The notes under the pieces: generated by a model
What the model saw: the letters and a program-made list of their open reading frames with translations, nothing else
The model's database searches: none
Told to the model about the DNA's origin: nothing
Shown: piece after piece, positions 18,333 to 26,361 of the stretch
How the letters are laid out: every line of letters starts with the position of its first letter
Position numbering within the stretch: position 1 is the first letter of the stretch
Position numbers and translations under genes: made by a program
DNA from: Natrarchaeobaculum sulfurireducens
GTDB taxonomy: Archaea; Halobacteriota; Halobacteria; Halobacteriales; Natrialbaceae
Reading direction: 5' to 3'
Assembly (NCBI RefSeq): GCF_003430825.1
Contig: NZ_CP024047.1
Span: 1,860,001 to 1,924,000 of the forward strand
Length of the DNA: 64,000 bases

Positions 18333-18414
18333 TTGCGGTCGCCGTTGTCCTCGAAAGCCGGCCGAACGTGCTGGCGCCGGTGTGTATAAACACCCGCCAT
18401 CCTAACGGCTCGCC

Positions 18415-19281
18415 ATGCAAGCTCTGGTCGTCGCGGCGCACGGATCACACCTGAATCCGGACGCCTCCGCTCCGACCTACGCCCACGCCGACGCCATCCG
18501 CGAGACGGGTGCGTTCGACGAGGTTCAGGAAGCGTTCTGGAAAGAAGAGCCACACTTCCGTGAGGCCCTCCGCTCGCTCGAGGCCGAAGAGGTGTACGTC
18601 GTCCCGTTGTTCATCAGCGAGGGATATTTCACGGAACGAGTAATCCCGCGCGAACTCAGACTCGAGGGCTGGGATCCCTCGCTGTGGGACTCCGATGGGA
18701 CGAACGCAGCGAGCGTCACACTCGAGGCCGGCGACGTGGGGAAGACGGTCCACTACTGTGGGCCAGTTGGGACCCACGACGCGATGACCGACGTGATCGT
18801 CCGTCGAGCCGAGCGCGTGACGGGGGATCCACAGGTCGGGCCGGAGGTCGGTCTCGCAGTCGTTGGCCATGGCACGGACCGTAACGAAAACTCCGCGAAA
18901 GCGATTGAGTACCACGCCGAGCGCATCCGCGAACGGGAGCGATTCGAGGAAGTGAACGCACTGTACATGGACGAATCCCCAGAGGTCGACGACGTGACGG
19001 CGTATTTCACGAGCCGCGACATCGTCCTCGTCCCGCTGTTCATCGCCGACGGCTTTCACACCCAAGAGGACATCCCCGAGGACGTCGGTCTGACCGACGA
19101 CTACCGGGAAGGCTGGCCGATTCCTGCCGACGTCGACGGACACCGCCTCTGGTACGCCGGCGCGGTTGGCACCGAGGAGCTGCTGGCAGCGGTTCTCCTC
19201 GAGCGCGCGGCAGCGGCCGGGGCCGACGTCGGTGACGCGCTCGAATCGGTCCAGGGCGACGTGACCGGCACAGGTGTCTGA
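18415..19281 (+). CDS. cbiX: Sirohydrochlorin cobaltochelatase CbiX (two-domain)
   Basis: Inserts cobalt into sirohydrochlorin at the start of the anaerobic cobalamin route. Two CbiX/SirB-type halves are visible: AAHGSHLNPDA (residues 7-17, catalytic-type histidine) with VVPLFISEGYFTERVIP, and VVGHGTDRNENSAKA with VLVPLFIADGFHTQEDIP. 288 residues. The next gene starts 2 nt after the stop and encodes an Fe-S protein found with CbiX in other haloarchaea. The locus is separate from cobN-cbiC-cbiE at the left end. Confidence 0.9.
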   Translation: MQALVVAAHGSHLNPDASAPTYAHADAIRETGAFDEVQEAFWKEEPHFREALRSLEAEEVYVVPLFISEGYFTERVIPRELRLEGWDPSLWDSDGTNAASVTLEAGDVGKTVHYCGPVGTHDAMTDVIVRRAERVTGDPQVGPEVGLAVVGHGTDRNENSAKAIEYHAERIRERERFEEVNALYMDESPEVDDVTAYFTSRDIVLVPLFIADGFHTQEDIPEDVGLTDDYREGWPIPADVDGHRLWYAGAVGTEELLAAVLLERAAAAGADVGDALESVQGDVTGTGV

Positions 19282-19283
19282 CC

Positions 19284-20414
19284 GTGGTGGATCGACCGGT
19301 ACACCGCGAGACCGTCCGCATCGCGACGGATCAGGGAATCGACTTCGACGGCCTTCGACTCGAGTGCGACGACGGAACCTACGTCCTCGAGACTCCCGAC
19401 TACGACCTCGCACAACTCGACGAGGCCGCGCTCGTGGAGGCACTCGAGGCGGCAGAGCCGTACGTGAGCAACTGGTACTACTGGCAGGAGACGGTCGGTG
19501 GTGAGGGGACGGCCCGACGGGCGTTCCTGCGATGGTGTGAGCGGGCACCGGTCGCCGCGGCTTCCGGCGAGGGGCAGATGGGTGCCGATCCGCTCTCGGT
19601 CCCCGGCCGATACGAGGGGCTTTCGGACGGAATCGACCGACAATGGGGGCAGTTGTCGATCACGACTCGATTCGTCGACGGTTCCACCCCTGACGGCGAA
19701 CGCGTCTACGATCTCGGCCACGTCGACGACGCTGACACCGACCCGGAAACTCTCGAGGAGTGTCCCGGCTTCCGGGCGGCCCGCGAAATCGCTCGGTTCG
19801 ACGAGAACGATCGTTATCGACCGCTGAAGACCGCCCCGACGCTGCGATCGGGCTGGACGTGTATCGGCCTCTCCGGCGCGCAGCTGGTCGAGACCGTCGA
19901 CGCGTTCTATCCATCGACGATCGCGAACTGGCACCGCGAGCGATGTGGTGAGCTCGACATCGACCACTGGAACGAGGCGGCAGCACGCCAGACTGGGATC
20001 TACAACGTGGTCGACGAACTCCCCCGCGAGGCCGTCGACTGGATGGCGAAAGCCTGCTGTGTCGACTCGCAGTGTCTGCGCCGCCGCGAGTGGCAGTACG
20101 CCGACGGCGACGACCTCGCGGTCCCCGGCGGCGACGGTCAGTTCCCCTGTCGCGAGCCATGTTCGCTCGTGATCGCCGCCGCCCGCGAATGGACCGCCCT
20201 CGAGTCAGACCCCGAACGACGGTACGAACTCGAGCTCACGGAACGCGAATTCGTGCAGCTATCGACCCTGATCGACGCGGTCGCCGACGACCGACTCGGG
20301 GAGATTCGCGAGGCAGACTTCGCCGACGGCGCGAACCGCTACCGCGCGCGGTATCTCCGTGCGAAGCGCTTCGCTGACGGCGAACTCGAGGCGAGCGACC
20401 GGTCCGAGAAGTGA
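19284..20414 (+). CDS. DR2241-type 4Fe-4S protein linked to CbiX
   Basis: 376 residues, GTG start 2 nt after cbiX. The C-terminal half contains cysteines in CCVDSQCLRRREW and CREPCSLVIAAAREW, which fit a bound Fe-S cluster; an earlier region has RWCERAP and GWTCIGLSG. The layout agrees with the DR2241 family, whose members accompany or are fused to CbiX. Its role in cobalt chelation (for instance electron transfer or stabilisation) is inference from the tight pairing. Confidence 0.75.
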   Translation: MVDRPVHRETVRIATDQGIDFDGLRLECDDGTYVLETPDYDLAQLDEAALVEALEAAEPYVSNWYYWQETVGGEGTARRAFLRWCERAPVAAASGEGQMGADPLSVPGRYEGLSDGIDRQWGQLSITTRFVDGSTPDGERVYDLGHVDDADTDPETLEECPGFRAAREIARFDENDRYRPLKTAPTLRSGWTCIGLSGAQLVETVDAFYPSTIANWHRERCGELDIDHWNEAAARQTGIYNVVDELPREAVDWMAKACCVDSQCLRRREWQYADGDDLAVPGGDGQFPCREPCSLVIAAAREWTALESDPERRYELELTEREFVQLSTLIDAVADDRLGEIREADFADGANRYRARYLRAKRFADGELEASDRSEK

Positions 20415-20432
20415 ACACCGATCGGACGGACG

Positions 20433-21020
20433 TTACAACAAGAGCCACACCGCAATGGCGACGCCGCCGAGGACGATCGCCAGTCCGAACACGGCGACGA
20501 AACTACCGACCGTCGCCGTCGTTGCGACCGCGACCGCGAGCGCGAACGCACCGAGAGCAAGCACCGCGAGCGTCGTCGAGTCGACCCCGAGATCGTCGCG
20601 GACGAACGCGAGGGCACGGTCGACCGCGGGTGGATCGGATCGCTCTCGGTTCGGTTTCGTCAGCGTCTCGTCGACCTCGATCTCCGGCGATGGCGGTAAC
20701 AGCGTGACGTCGACCGACACCGACTCCGAGCCGTAGCCGGTGACGAACTCGAGATATCCGGAAACCGGTTCGTCGATGGCGTTGCCGTCGACGTCGATTG
20801 GCACGCCGACGCTGTCGTCGGTGGCGATATAGTAGTTCGACTGCTCGATCGACGCGATCCGACCGAGGTCACCGCCGAGCCGACAGTGGACGTGTGCCGG
20901 CCGCTCGTGACCGCACAGGACGACGCCGAGTTGGCGGTCAGTCTCGAACGACTCGACGTCCGTCTCGAGCGTGTTTGCGGCCGTCCGATTGACGTGAACG
21001 GTGATCTCGGTCCCGGACAC
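20433..21020 (-). CDS. Haloarchaeal membrane protein with two C-terminal TM helices
   Basis: 195 residues, GTG start. The first 130 residues are soluble and beta-rich (TEITVHVNRTAANTLETDVESF...), with a C-x-H segment (VVLCGHERPAHVHC). The last 50 hold two hydrophobic helices (LAVLALGAFALAVAVATTA and GSFVAVFGLAIVLGGVAIAV), so it is likely anchored with the N-terminal domain free. It begins 15 nt after trm112 and probably shares its transcript. No function is recognised; such proteins (DUF7524-like) are haloarchaeal only as far as I recall. Confidence 0.7.
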   Translation of the reverse strand: MSGTEITVHVNRTAANTLETDVESFETDRQLGVVLCGHERPAHVHCRLGGDLGRIASIEQSNYYIATDDSVGVPIDVDGNAIDEPVSGYLEFVTGYGSESVSVDVTLLPPSPEIEVDETLTKPNRERSDPPAVDRALAFVRDDLGVDSTTLAVLALGAFALAVAVATTATVGSFVAVFGLAIVLGGVAIAVWLLL

Positions 21021-21035
21021 AGTCGATCAGGCCGT

Positions 21036-21230
21036 TTAGGCTGGCGTCTCCTCGCGCATGTCCGGCGGGAGCAGGTTCGGGATCCCGTCTTCGATCGGAT
21101 ACCGTTCGCCACACTCCGCACAGACGAGCACACCGGCGACGATCTCTTCACCGTCGTACTCGGCGTCCTCGAGTTCGAGTTCGTGTTTATCGAGCGGACA
21201 GCGGAGAATCTCAAGCAACGACTCCTTCAT
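21036..21230 (-). CDS. trm112: Trm112-family methyltransferase activator
   Basis: 64-residue zinc-ribbon-like protein that stabilises and activates several methyltransferases acting on translation components. Start ATG 21230 gives the usual MKESLLEILRCPL N-terminus. Visible cysteines are C11, C37 and C40 (CAECGERYPIEDGIPNLLP); the fourth cysteine of classical zinc-binding members is absent (CPLDKHELEL), which I believe is common in haloarchaea. A Trm9-like enzyme encoded at 32268 is a plausible partner. It sits between purA and a membrane-protein gene, on the same strand. Confidence 0.85.
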   Translation of the reverse strand: MKESLLEILRCPLDKHELELEDAEYDGEEIVAGVLVCAECGERYPIEDGIPNLLPPDMREETPA

Positions 21231-21332
21231 AGTACGTAGGCATAGCGCATTCAGCAAAAGGTTTCGGGAAAATCGTTCCCGTCGAAACACTCGAGCCCGG
21301 TGTGGAAATCCGGTGAGAGACGTCCGCTAGCG

Positions 21333-22694
21333 TTACTTGTAGGGGTTTTCGACGACGACGGTCTCCTCGCGGCCGGGGCCGACGCCAACGGCATAGATGG
21401 GCACGTCGAGTTCGTCAGAAACGAACTCGAGATAGTCCCGTGCGTTTTCGGGGATAGCGTCGTACCCCTCAGCAGCGACGGCTGCCCAGTCGACGTCAGG
21501 CCAGCCCTCGAACGTCTCGAAGGTGGCCTCACACTGGCCCCACTGTTCGGTCGTCGGGGGCATCGTCAGGAGTTCCTCGCCGTCGAAGTCGTAGCTGACG
21601 CCGATTTTGACCTCCTCGAGACCTGCGAGTACGTCGACGTGATTGATCGCGAGGCCGGTAAAACTGCTCGCCCGTGCGGCGTGGCGAAGCATCGGCAGGT
21701 CGAGCCACCCGACACGGCGCGGGCGACCGGTGACAGTGCCGTACTCCCCACCTTCGTCGCGGATGTAGGTCGCGAGTTCCTCTTCGGCCTCGTCGGCTTC
21801 CGCTGGGTCATAGCCCGGCGTCTGTCCCTCGACACCGCCGAGTTCGGTCGGGAGCGGGCCGGTACCAACGCGCGAGAGGTAGCCTTTGACGATACCGACG
21901 ATCTCGCCGGTGCCGACGACGCCTGGACCGAGGCCGCTGCCGACGGCTGCGCCGCCAGCGGTCGGGTTCGAAGAGGTGACGTACGGGTAGACGCCGTGGT
22001 CGATGTCAAGCGAGGTTCCCTGGGCACCCTCGAGCATGACTTCGTCGCCAGCGTCGATCCGCTCCTGGAGGAACGTCCCACAGTCGACGGTCATGTCTTC
22101 GGCGGCGAGTCGCTCGCCGTACTCGAGATAAGTCTCATAGAGGTAGTCGATGTCGAACTCCTCGCCAGTCTCCTTGCCGAAGACTTCTTCGGCGAGTGCT
22201 TTCTTCTGGGGAACGACGTACTCGAGTCGCTCACGAAGGATTTCGGGGTCGAGGAGGTCGCCGATGCGGACGCCACGGCGGCCAGCTTTGTCCTCGTAGG
22301 TCGGGCCGATCCCTCGTTTGGTCGTCCCGGCGGCGAGGTCTTCTTTCTCGGTTTCTTCGATTCCATCGAGCGCCCGGTGATACGGGAGGATGACGTGTGC
22401 GCGCTCGGCCACGCGTACGTCAGGCTCGAGGCCGCGCTCGCGAAGCTGGTCGAGTTCGTCGAACAACGTCTCCGGATTGACGACGCAGCCATTGCCGAGG
22501 ACGCCGACTTTGTCCCGGACGGCGCCCGACGGCACGAGCGATAACTTGTACTTCGTACCGTCGTGAACGACGGTATGTCCAGCGTTGTCGCCGCCCTGAT
22601 AGCGGACGACGACGTCGGCTGCGTCGCCATACACGTCGACGACGCCGCCTTTGCCTTCGTCGCCGAGTTGCGACCCGACGATTGTGACGGTCAT
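21333..22694 (-). CDS. purA: Adenylosuccinate synthetase
   Basis: Joins IMP and aspartate using GTP, the first step from IMP to AMP. The N-terminus has GSQLGDEGKGGVVD (GTP-binding glycine-rich loop with catalytic Asp) and GGDNAGHTVV (catalytic histidine). Other motifs are GIGPTYEDKAGRRGVRIGDL, LEGAQGTSLDIDHGVYPYVTSSN and GRPRRVGWLDLPMLR. 453 residues, normal. ATG 22694 is chosen because the 40-residue extension to 22814 is not conserved-looking. Confidence 0.97.
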   Translation of the reverse strand: MTVTIVGSQLGDEGKGGVVDVYGDAADVVVRYQGGDNAGHTVVHDGTKYKLSLVPSGAVRDKVGVLGNGCVVNPETLFDELDQLRERGLEPDVRVAERAHVILPYHRALDGIEETEKEDLAAGTTKRGIGPTYEDKAGRRGVRIGDLLDPEILRERLEYVVPQKKALAEEVFGKETGEEFDIDYLYETYLEYGERLAAEDMTVDCGTFLQERIDAGDEVMLEGAQGTSLDIDHGVYPYVTSSNPTAGGAAVGSGLGPGVVGTGEIVGIVKGYLSRVGTGPLPTELGGVEGQTPGYDPAEADEAEEELATYIRDEGGEYGTVTGRPRRVGWLDLPMLRHAARASSFTGLAINHVDVLAGLEEVKIGVSYDFDGEELLTMPPTTEQWGQCEATFETFEGWPDVDWAAVAAEGYDAIPENARDYLEFVSDELDVPIYAVGVGPGREETVVVENPYK

Positions 22695-22946
22695 AACAGC
22701 GGCGGATTCTTGCCGGGCCGATAAACAGATTACGGTATTGGCGGGCCCCGATTCTAAATCTGTACACGGTCGTGGATACATGCTGTTCAGAACACCAGGT
22801 GTGTTGGCCCGCACAGGTCGTGTCCCCTGAATTCGTCGCTGATACCGCCATACAGACGACCGATGACGGCCATGAAGCCGAAACGTTAACTACTCGCAAA
22901 AACTAAGAACGAGTTGTCACCCTTCTGGTCGGATCGCGAGAGTAAC

Positions 22947-22954
22947 TTTTAAAA
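22947..22954 (+). promoter_or_regulatory. TATA box for HTH gene
   Basis: TTTTAAAA within AACTTTTAAAAGG, centred 30 nt before ATG 22981, indicating a leaderless transcript. Confidence 0.6.
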
Positions 22955-22980
22955 GGTCCTAAGACAAGTTAACAAATGCC

Positions 22981-23286
22981 ATGATAGACCGACTTGAGAA
23001 GGAAGTCGACATGTTGGAACGACATCTGCAGGTCCTGAAGATGGTTATCGAGAACGAGCCGATCGGGATCGTCAAGATGTCGAACGAGACGGGTTACCCT
23101 CACCACAAGGTTCGGTACTCCCTGCGTGTCTTAGAAGAAGAGAACCTCATCGAACCCTCCAGCCAGGGTGCGATCAAAACCGAGCGTACCGCCGAGTTCG
23201 TCGACGAACTCGACGGCAAGATCGACGACATCGTCGACAAGCTCGAGTCGATGAAGATCGAAGACGTCGCCGAAATCGAAGGCTAA
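22981..23286 (+). CDS. Winged-helix DNA-binding protein (small)
   Basis: 101 residues, starting with a helix (MIDRLEKEVDMLERHLQVLKM) then a winged-helix unit: IGIVKMSNETGYPHHKVRYSLRVLEEENLIEPSSQGAI, where YPHHKVRYSLRVL is the likely recognition helix, and a final helix suited to dimerisation (LDGKIDDIVDKLESM). Widely conserved type of haloarchaeal predicted regulator; targets unknown. Followed by two hairpins in the convergent gap. Confidence 0.8.
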   Translation: MIDRLEKEVDMLERHLQVLKMVIENEPIGIVKMSNETGYPHHKVRYSLRVLEEENLIEPSSQGAIKTERTAEFVDELDGKIDDIVDKLESMKIEDVAEIEG

Positions 23287-23294
23287 TTCTCTCT

Positions 23295-23314
23295 CGGTCC
23301 GCCCTGACGGACCG
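23295..23314 (+). terminator. Stem-loop after HTH gene
   Basis: CGGTCCG-CCCTGA-CGGACCG: a perfect 7-bp stem with a 6-nt loop, starting 9 nt after the stop codon at 23286. Possible terminator or mRNA end stabiliser. Confidence 0.45.
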
Positions 23315-23400
23315 TCCCCTCGTCTAGTACGTCTCACGAGCCACAACCACGGCCGCGAGCACGGTCTTCGGATCTGATACCGACCCCAATCGACCTGAAC

Positions 23401-23435
23401 GGTCTCACAGTCTGTAGAAGACTGCCGCTGAGACC
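23401..23435. terminator. Strong hairpin between convergent genes
   Basis: GGTCTCACAGTCT-GTAGA-AGACTG, a CCGC bulge, then TGAGACC: 13 base pairs around a 5-nt loop with one 4-nt bulge. It sits between the 3' ends of two convergent genes and could act on either transcript. Confidence 0.45.
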
Positions 23436-23467
23436 GACAATGTCCTCAACCGACCGGTCCCGGTCCG

Positions 23468-25915
23468 TTAGAGTTCCGGCACGCTCATGTGGAAGCCGTC
23501 GGACTGGGATTCGACCAGACAGAGGTGATAGCCCTGCTTTCGCGAGACGTTGACGAAACTCGACTTCGAACTTCGGCTGAGGAACCCACCGGTGGTCGCC
23601 TGCTCGGTGACCTCGAGTGCGCCGGGTTCGAAGTAACTCGAGGTGACGGCAATCGCGGCCGCGAGGTCCGGATAGTTCGCTTTCACCGCGGAGGCGGCCT
23701 CCTCGAGGCCGGCGAGTAGTTCCTCGCTCGCCGGTTCTCTCGAGTCGTTCACCGTCACGACGACGAGCGGATTGCCCATCTTGTCGTACGCGACGACGTC
23801 GAACGAGACCTGGTCGGGAACGTCCTCGGTGTCGTCGTCGGCCAGCGAGATCGACCCCTGAAGCTCCGCTCGATCGATTCGTGGGATGGCGTCGTAGAGG
23901 TCGGCTAGCCCGCTCGCGTGACCGGTGTCCCGGATCTCGTAGAGCAACACTTCGGTGAGCCAGTCGACGAACTGGTAGGCCATCGTTCCAGTGAGAAACT
24001 CCTCGTAGGACTGGCCGTCGACGGCCACGTCGGCGGCGTCGAACTCGGTGTGCTGTTCGAGTCGGAGGTTCGCGGCGACGTCATCCCGGTCGGCATCGCC
24101 TTCGTGAGCCGTTCGAAGCGTCGGCTCGCTTTTGGATCCGTATCGGACGAAGAGGTTCGTTCCGGAGCGGGCCTGGGCAGCCGAGAGCTGTCTCGAGGCC
24201 GCCACGGTCGTCTCGTCGTCGCGGGCCTGCTCGAGTTCGGTCTCGAGGTCTGCGATGTGCGACTGGAGTCGTTCGACGCGCTCGGTCAGCTCCTGATTCT
24301 CCGACTGGAGCCGGTCGCGTTCGGACTCGAGGCGCTCGGCTTTCGAGACGAGTTCCTCTCGGCGGGACTCGAGGCGCTCGACGCGCGCTTTGAGTCGCTC
24401 GATCGGGTGCTCAGCACGCGATTCCGACTGGGCGCTGGCACTCGCCTGTGAGCCGTCAGTCGAGCGATTCGCGGATCTCGACCGTGTCTGTTGTCGCTGG
24501 GTTGCGGTCGACGTCCCAGTCGCGTCGGCCGATCGCGATTCGCTCGCGACAGCCGATCGGCCCTCACCGGAGCGGCTCGCTTTCTGGCGGGGCTTCGTTG
24601 CTTCCTTGGACGGCCTCGAGTCGGCGTTGCTGGTCTTGTCGGGGTCGATCGACGGAATGCTTCGCGTCTCTCGCCACTGTTCTTCCTCCTCGAACCGTTC
24701 CTCGAGTTCGGATTCGGCCTCGTCGTCGGCCGAATCGGACCCACCGCTGGTGTCGTCGGCCGAATCGGACGTGTTGTCGGTATCGATCGTAGAGGCCACA
24801 GCGTCGGCGGTCGATTCAGCGGCGTCGACGCCGTCGACGCTCTCTTCCGTCCACGAAATGTCGTTCTGCTCGAGTTCGGCCGCCGCCGCCTCGACCTCTT
24901 CGGGCTCGAGTGCCGAGCCGCTCGAGTCGTCGGCGGTGTCGTGGGTTGGTTCAGTGCTGGTGTCGTGGGTTGGTTCAGTGCTGGTGTCGTGGGCTGGTTC
25001 AGCACTGGTGTCGTTGACCGGTCCGGCACTGATACCGTCGGCCGGTTCGGCGCTGGTGTCGTCGGTCACCTCAGCACTGGTGCTTTCGAGCGAGTCACCC
25101 TGAGTCGAGTCGGCCGTGGTGATTCCGGCCGGCTCCGGCTCTGTAGTAACCGAGTCGTCGGCGGTGATCCCGGACGTGGACGAGACTCCGTCGGTCCCGG
25201 TGTTTCCACCCGAGATGTCGATCGGTTCGATCGCCGATTCGGTCGGGTCGGCCGACGGTTCCGGGCGATTGCTCGATGACGAGTTGGCCGCTGTCGTGGG
25301 CGTGTTCGTTCCGGATTGGGCGTCGACTGAGCCGTCGTCGTCGCCGGTGTCGCCTCCAGTTTCGGTGTCGTCGTCCGTTTCCGGAACGTCGGTCACCTCG
25401 ACCTCGATGTCGATGACCTGATAGATGCCGACTTCCTCGGCAGCGCGGTCGAACGCATCGTCGCCAGTGAGCAGGCGTTCGGCGTTGCCGATGTACGCCG
25501 CAGCCATCCGTCGGCCGCCGTAGTAGACGGCGTAGTAGTCGCCGCTGAGAACGTTTTCGCTCAGTTCGACGTAGCCGGTGAACGATCCGTCACGGAGGGT
25601 CTTGTCGACCTCCTCGAGCGGCGTCTCGTTCGTATAGTACTTCGCTCGCGTGTCGCCGCCGCGTTCTTCCATCGAACACAGCAACGGCAGGGAGGGGTGT
25701 GGGGCCTCGTAGATGGTGCCGGACGCGTTCTCGAAGTCCTCGATGTCGCCGTCGAATACGCCGACGACGCGGCCGTTGAGCATGAACAGCCACGTGCGGC
25801 TTACACTGACGGCGCCCGAAAAGCCACTCGCAGCGAGATCGGAGAGCGCAGCGTAACCGCCGCTGAACGGGCGAGAATCCCATTGTTCGACGCGCTTTTT
25901 CGTGCGCGGTTCCAT
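23468..25915 (-). CDS. Large three-part haloarchaeal protein with coiled coil (DUF7527-like)
   Basis: 815 residues, no signal peptide. The N-terminal domain (1-175; FSGGYAALSDLAASGFSGAVSV, YYAVYYGGRRMAAAYIG) is globular. A long Asp/Ser/Thr-rich disordered linker follows (about 176-510), including 8-residue repeats such as DTSTEPTH. A coiled coil (about 515-595, RLKARVERLESRREELV...) leads to a globular C-terminal domain (about 600-815, with ASFVNVSRKQGYHL-type ending). The layout suggests a scaffold or sensory protein; I cannot name a function. It converges with the HTH gene. Confidence 0.7.
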   Translation of the reverse strand: MEPRTKKRVEQWDSRPFSGGYAALSDLAASGFSGAVSVSRTWLFMLNGRVVGVFDGDIEDFENASGTIYEAPHPSLPLLCSMEERGGDTRAKYYTNETPLEEVDKTLRDGSFTGYVELSENVLSGDYYAVYYGGRRMAAAYIGNAERLLTGDDAFDRAAEEVGIYQVIDIEVEVTDVPETDDDTETGGDTGDDDGSVDAQSGTNTPTTAANSSSSNRPEPSADPTESAIEPIDISGGNTGTDGVSSTSGITADDSVTTEPEPAGITTADSTQGDSLESTSAEVTDDTSAEPADGISAGPVNDTSAEPAHDTSTEPTHDTSTEPTHDTADDSSGSALEPEEVEAAAAELEQNDISWTEESVDGVDAAESTADAVASTIDTDNTSDSADDTSGGSDSADDEAESELEERFEEEEQWRETRSIPSIDPDKTSNADSRPSKEATKPRQKASRSGEGRSAVASESRSADATGTSTATQRQQTRSRSANRSTDGSQASASAQSESRAEHPIERLKARVERLESRREELVSKAERLESERDRLQSENQELTERVERLQSHIADLETELEQARDDETTVAASRQLSAAQARSGTNLFVRYGSKSEPTLRTAHEGDADRDDVAANLRLEQHTEFDAADVAVDGQSYEEFLTGTMAYQFVDWLTEVLLYEIRDTGHASGLADLYDAIPRIDRAELQGSISLADDDTEDVPDQVSFDVVAYDKMGNPLVVVTVNDSREPASEELLAGLEEAASAVKANYPDLAAAIAVTSSYFEPGALEVTEQATTGGFLSRSSKSSFVNVSRKQGYHLCLVESQSDGFHMSVPEL
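24935..25078. repeat. Six tandem 24-bp repeats inside a gene
   Basis: Units start at 24935, 24959, 24983, 25007, 25031 and 25055; the first two are identical (GGTGTCGTGGGTTGGTTCAG + TGCT) and later ones drift. In the minus-strand protein each unit encodes eight residues (D-T-S-T/A-E-P-T/A-H type). Confidence 0.8.
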
Positions 25916-25986
25916 AGTTCAACAAGCGGGAACCGGAACAAATACTTTTGGCTACTATTCTCGAATCCGATACGTTCAGCCTCGCT

Positions 25987-26265
25987 CTAGATTTTCGATT
26001 CGGCGTCGTCGGCAAGTTCTTTCATTCGTTTACCAATTCGTCCGGCACTCGAGAACTCGTCGTCGCTCATGCCGTTTGCGAGCGCGTTCCCCAGAACGAA
26101 GACCGCGTGTTTGTGCTCGCTCTTGGACTTGTGGACGTGCGAGGGATCGACGTCGAGCTCGTGGTACGGTTCGAAGAGGCTCTCGTCGACCTCCTCGCGC
26201 TCGGCGAAGTACTCCATAATGATGACGAGTTCTTCGTGAAGCTCGAGGAGTTCGTCCTTATGCAT
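25987..26265 (-). CDS. UPF0058 family protein
   Basis: 92-residue helical protein beginning MHKDELLELHEELVIIMEYFAE, diagnostic of UPF0058, and containing LDVDPSHVHKSKSEHKHAVFVLGNALA. The family is archaeal and of unknown function. ATG 26265 is chosen over an upstream in-frame ATG (26346) because family members begin with MHKDEL. It lies 96 nt downstream of the ABC ATPase gene on the same strand. Confidence 0.85.
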   Translation of the reverse strand: MHKDELLELHEELVIIMEYFAEREEVDESLFEPYHELDVDPSHVHKSKSEHKHAVFVLGNALANGMSDDEFSSAGRIGKRMKELADDAESKI

Positions 26266-26361
26266 GCACAGCCTTACGAACGGTCGTGGCTTAAGGATTG
26301 TGTGCGTAGCGGTCGCAAAACGCGGCCTCAGCCGCAATTCACGCATCGGGACGAATCGACG

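Noticed and set aside
18445-19548. 367-residue minus-strand frame opposite cbiX
   Set aside because: Shadow of cbiX and the start of the Fe-S gene; no motif.
21300-22544. 414-residue + strand frame opposite purA
   Set aside because: purA on the minus strand has all family motifs; the + frame is a shadow.
24935-25078. CRISPR-like regular repeats
   Set aside because: Units are directly adjacent with no spacers, and they lie in frame inside a gene.
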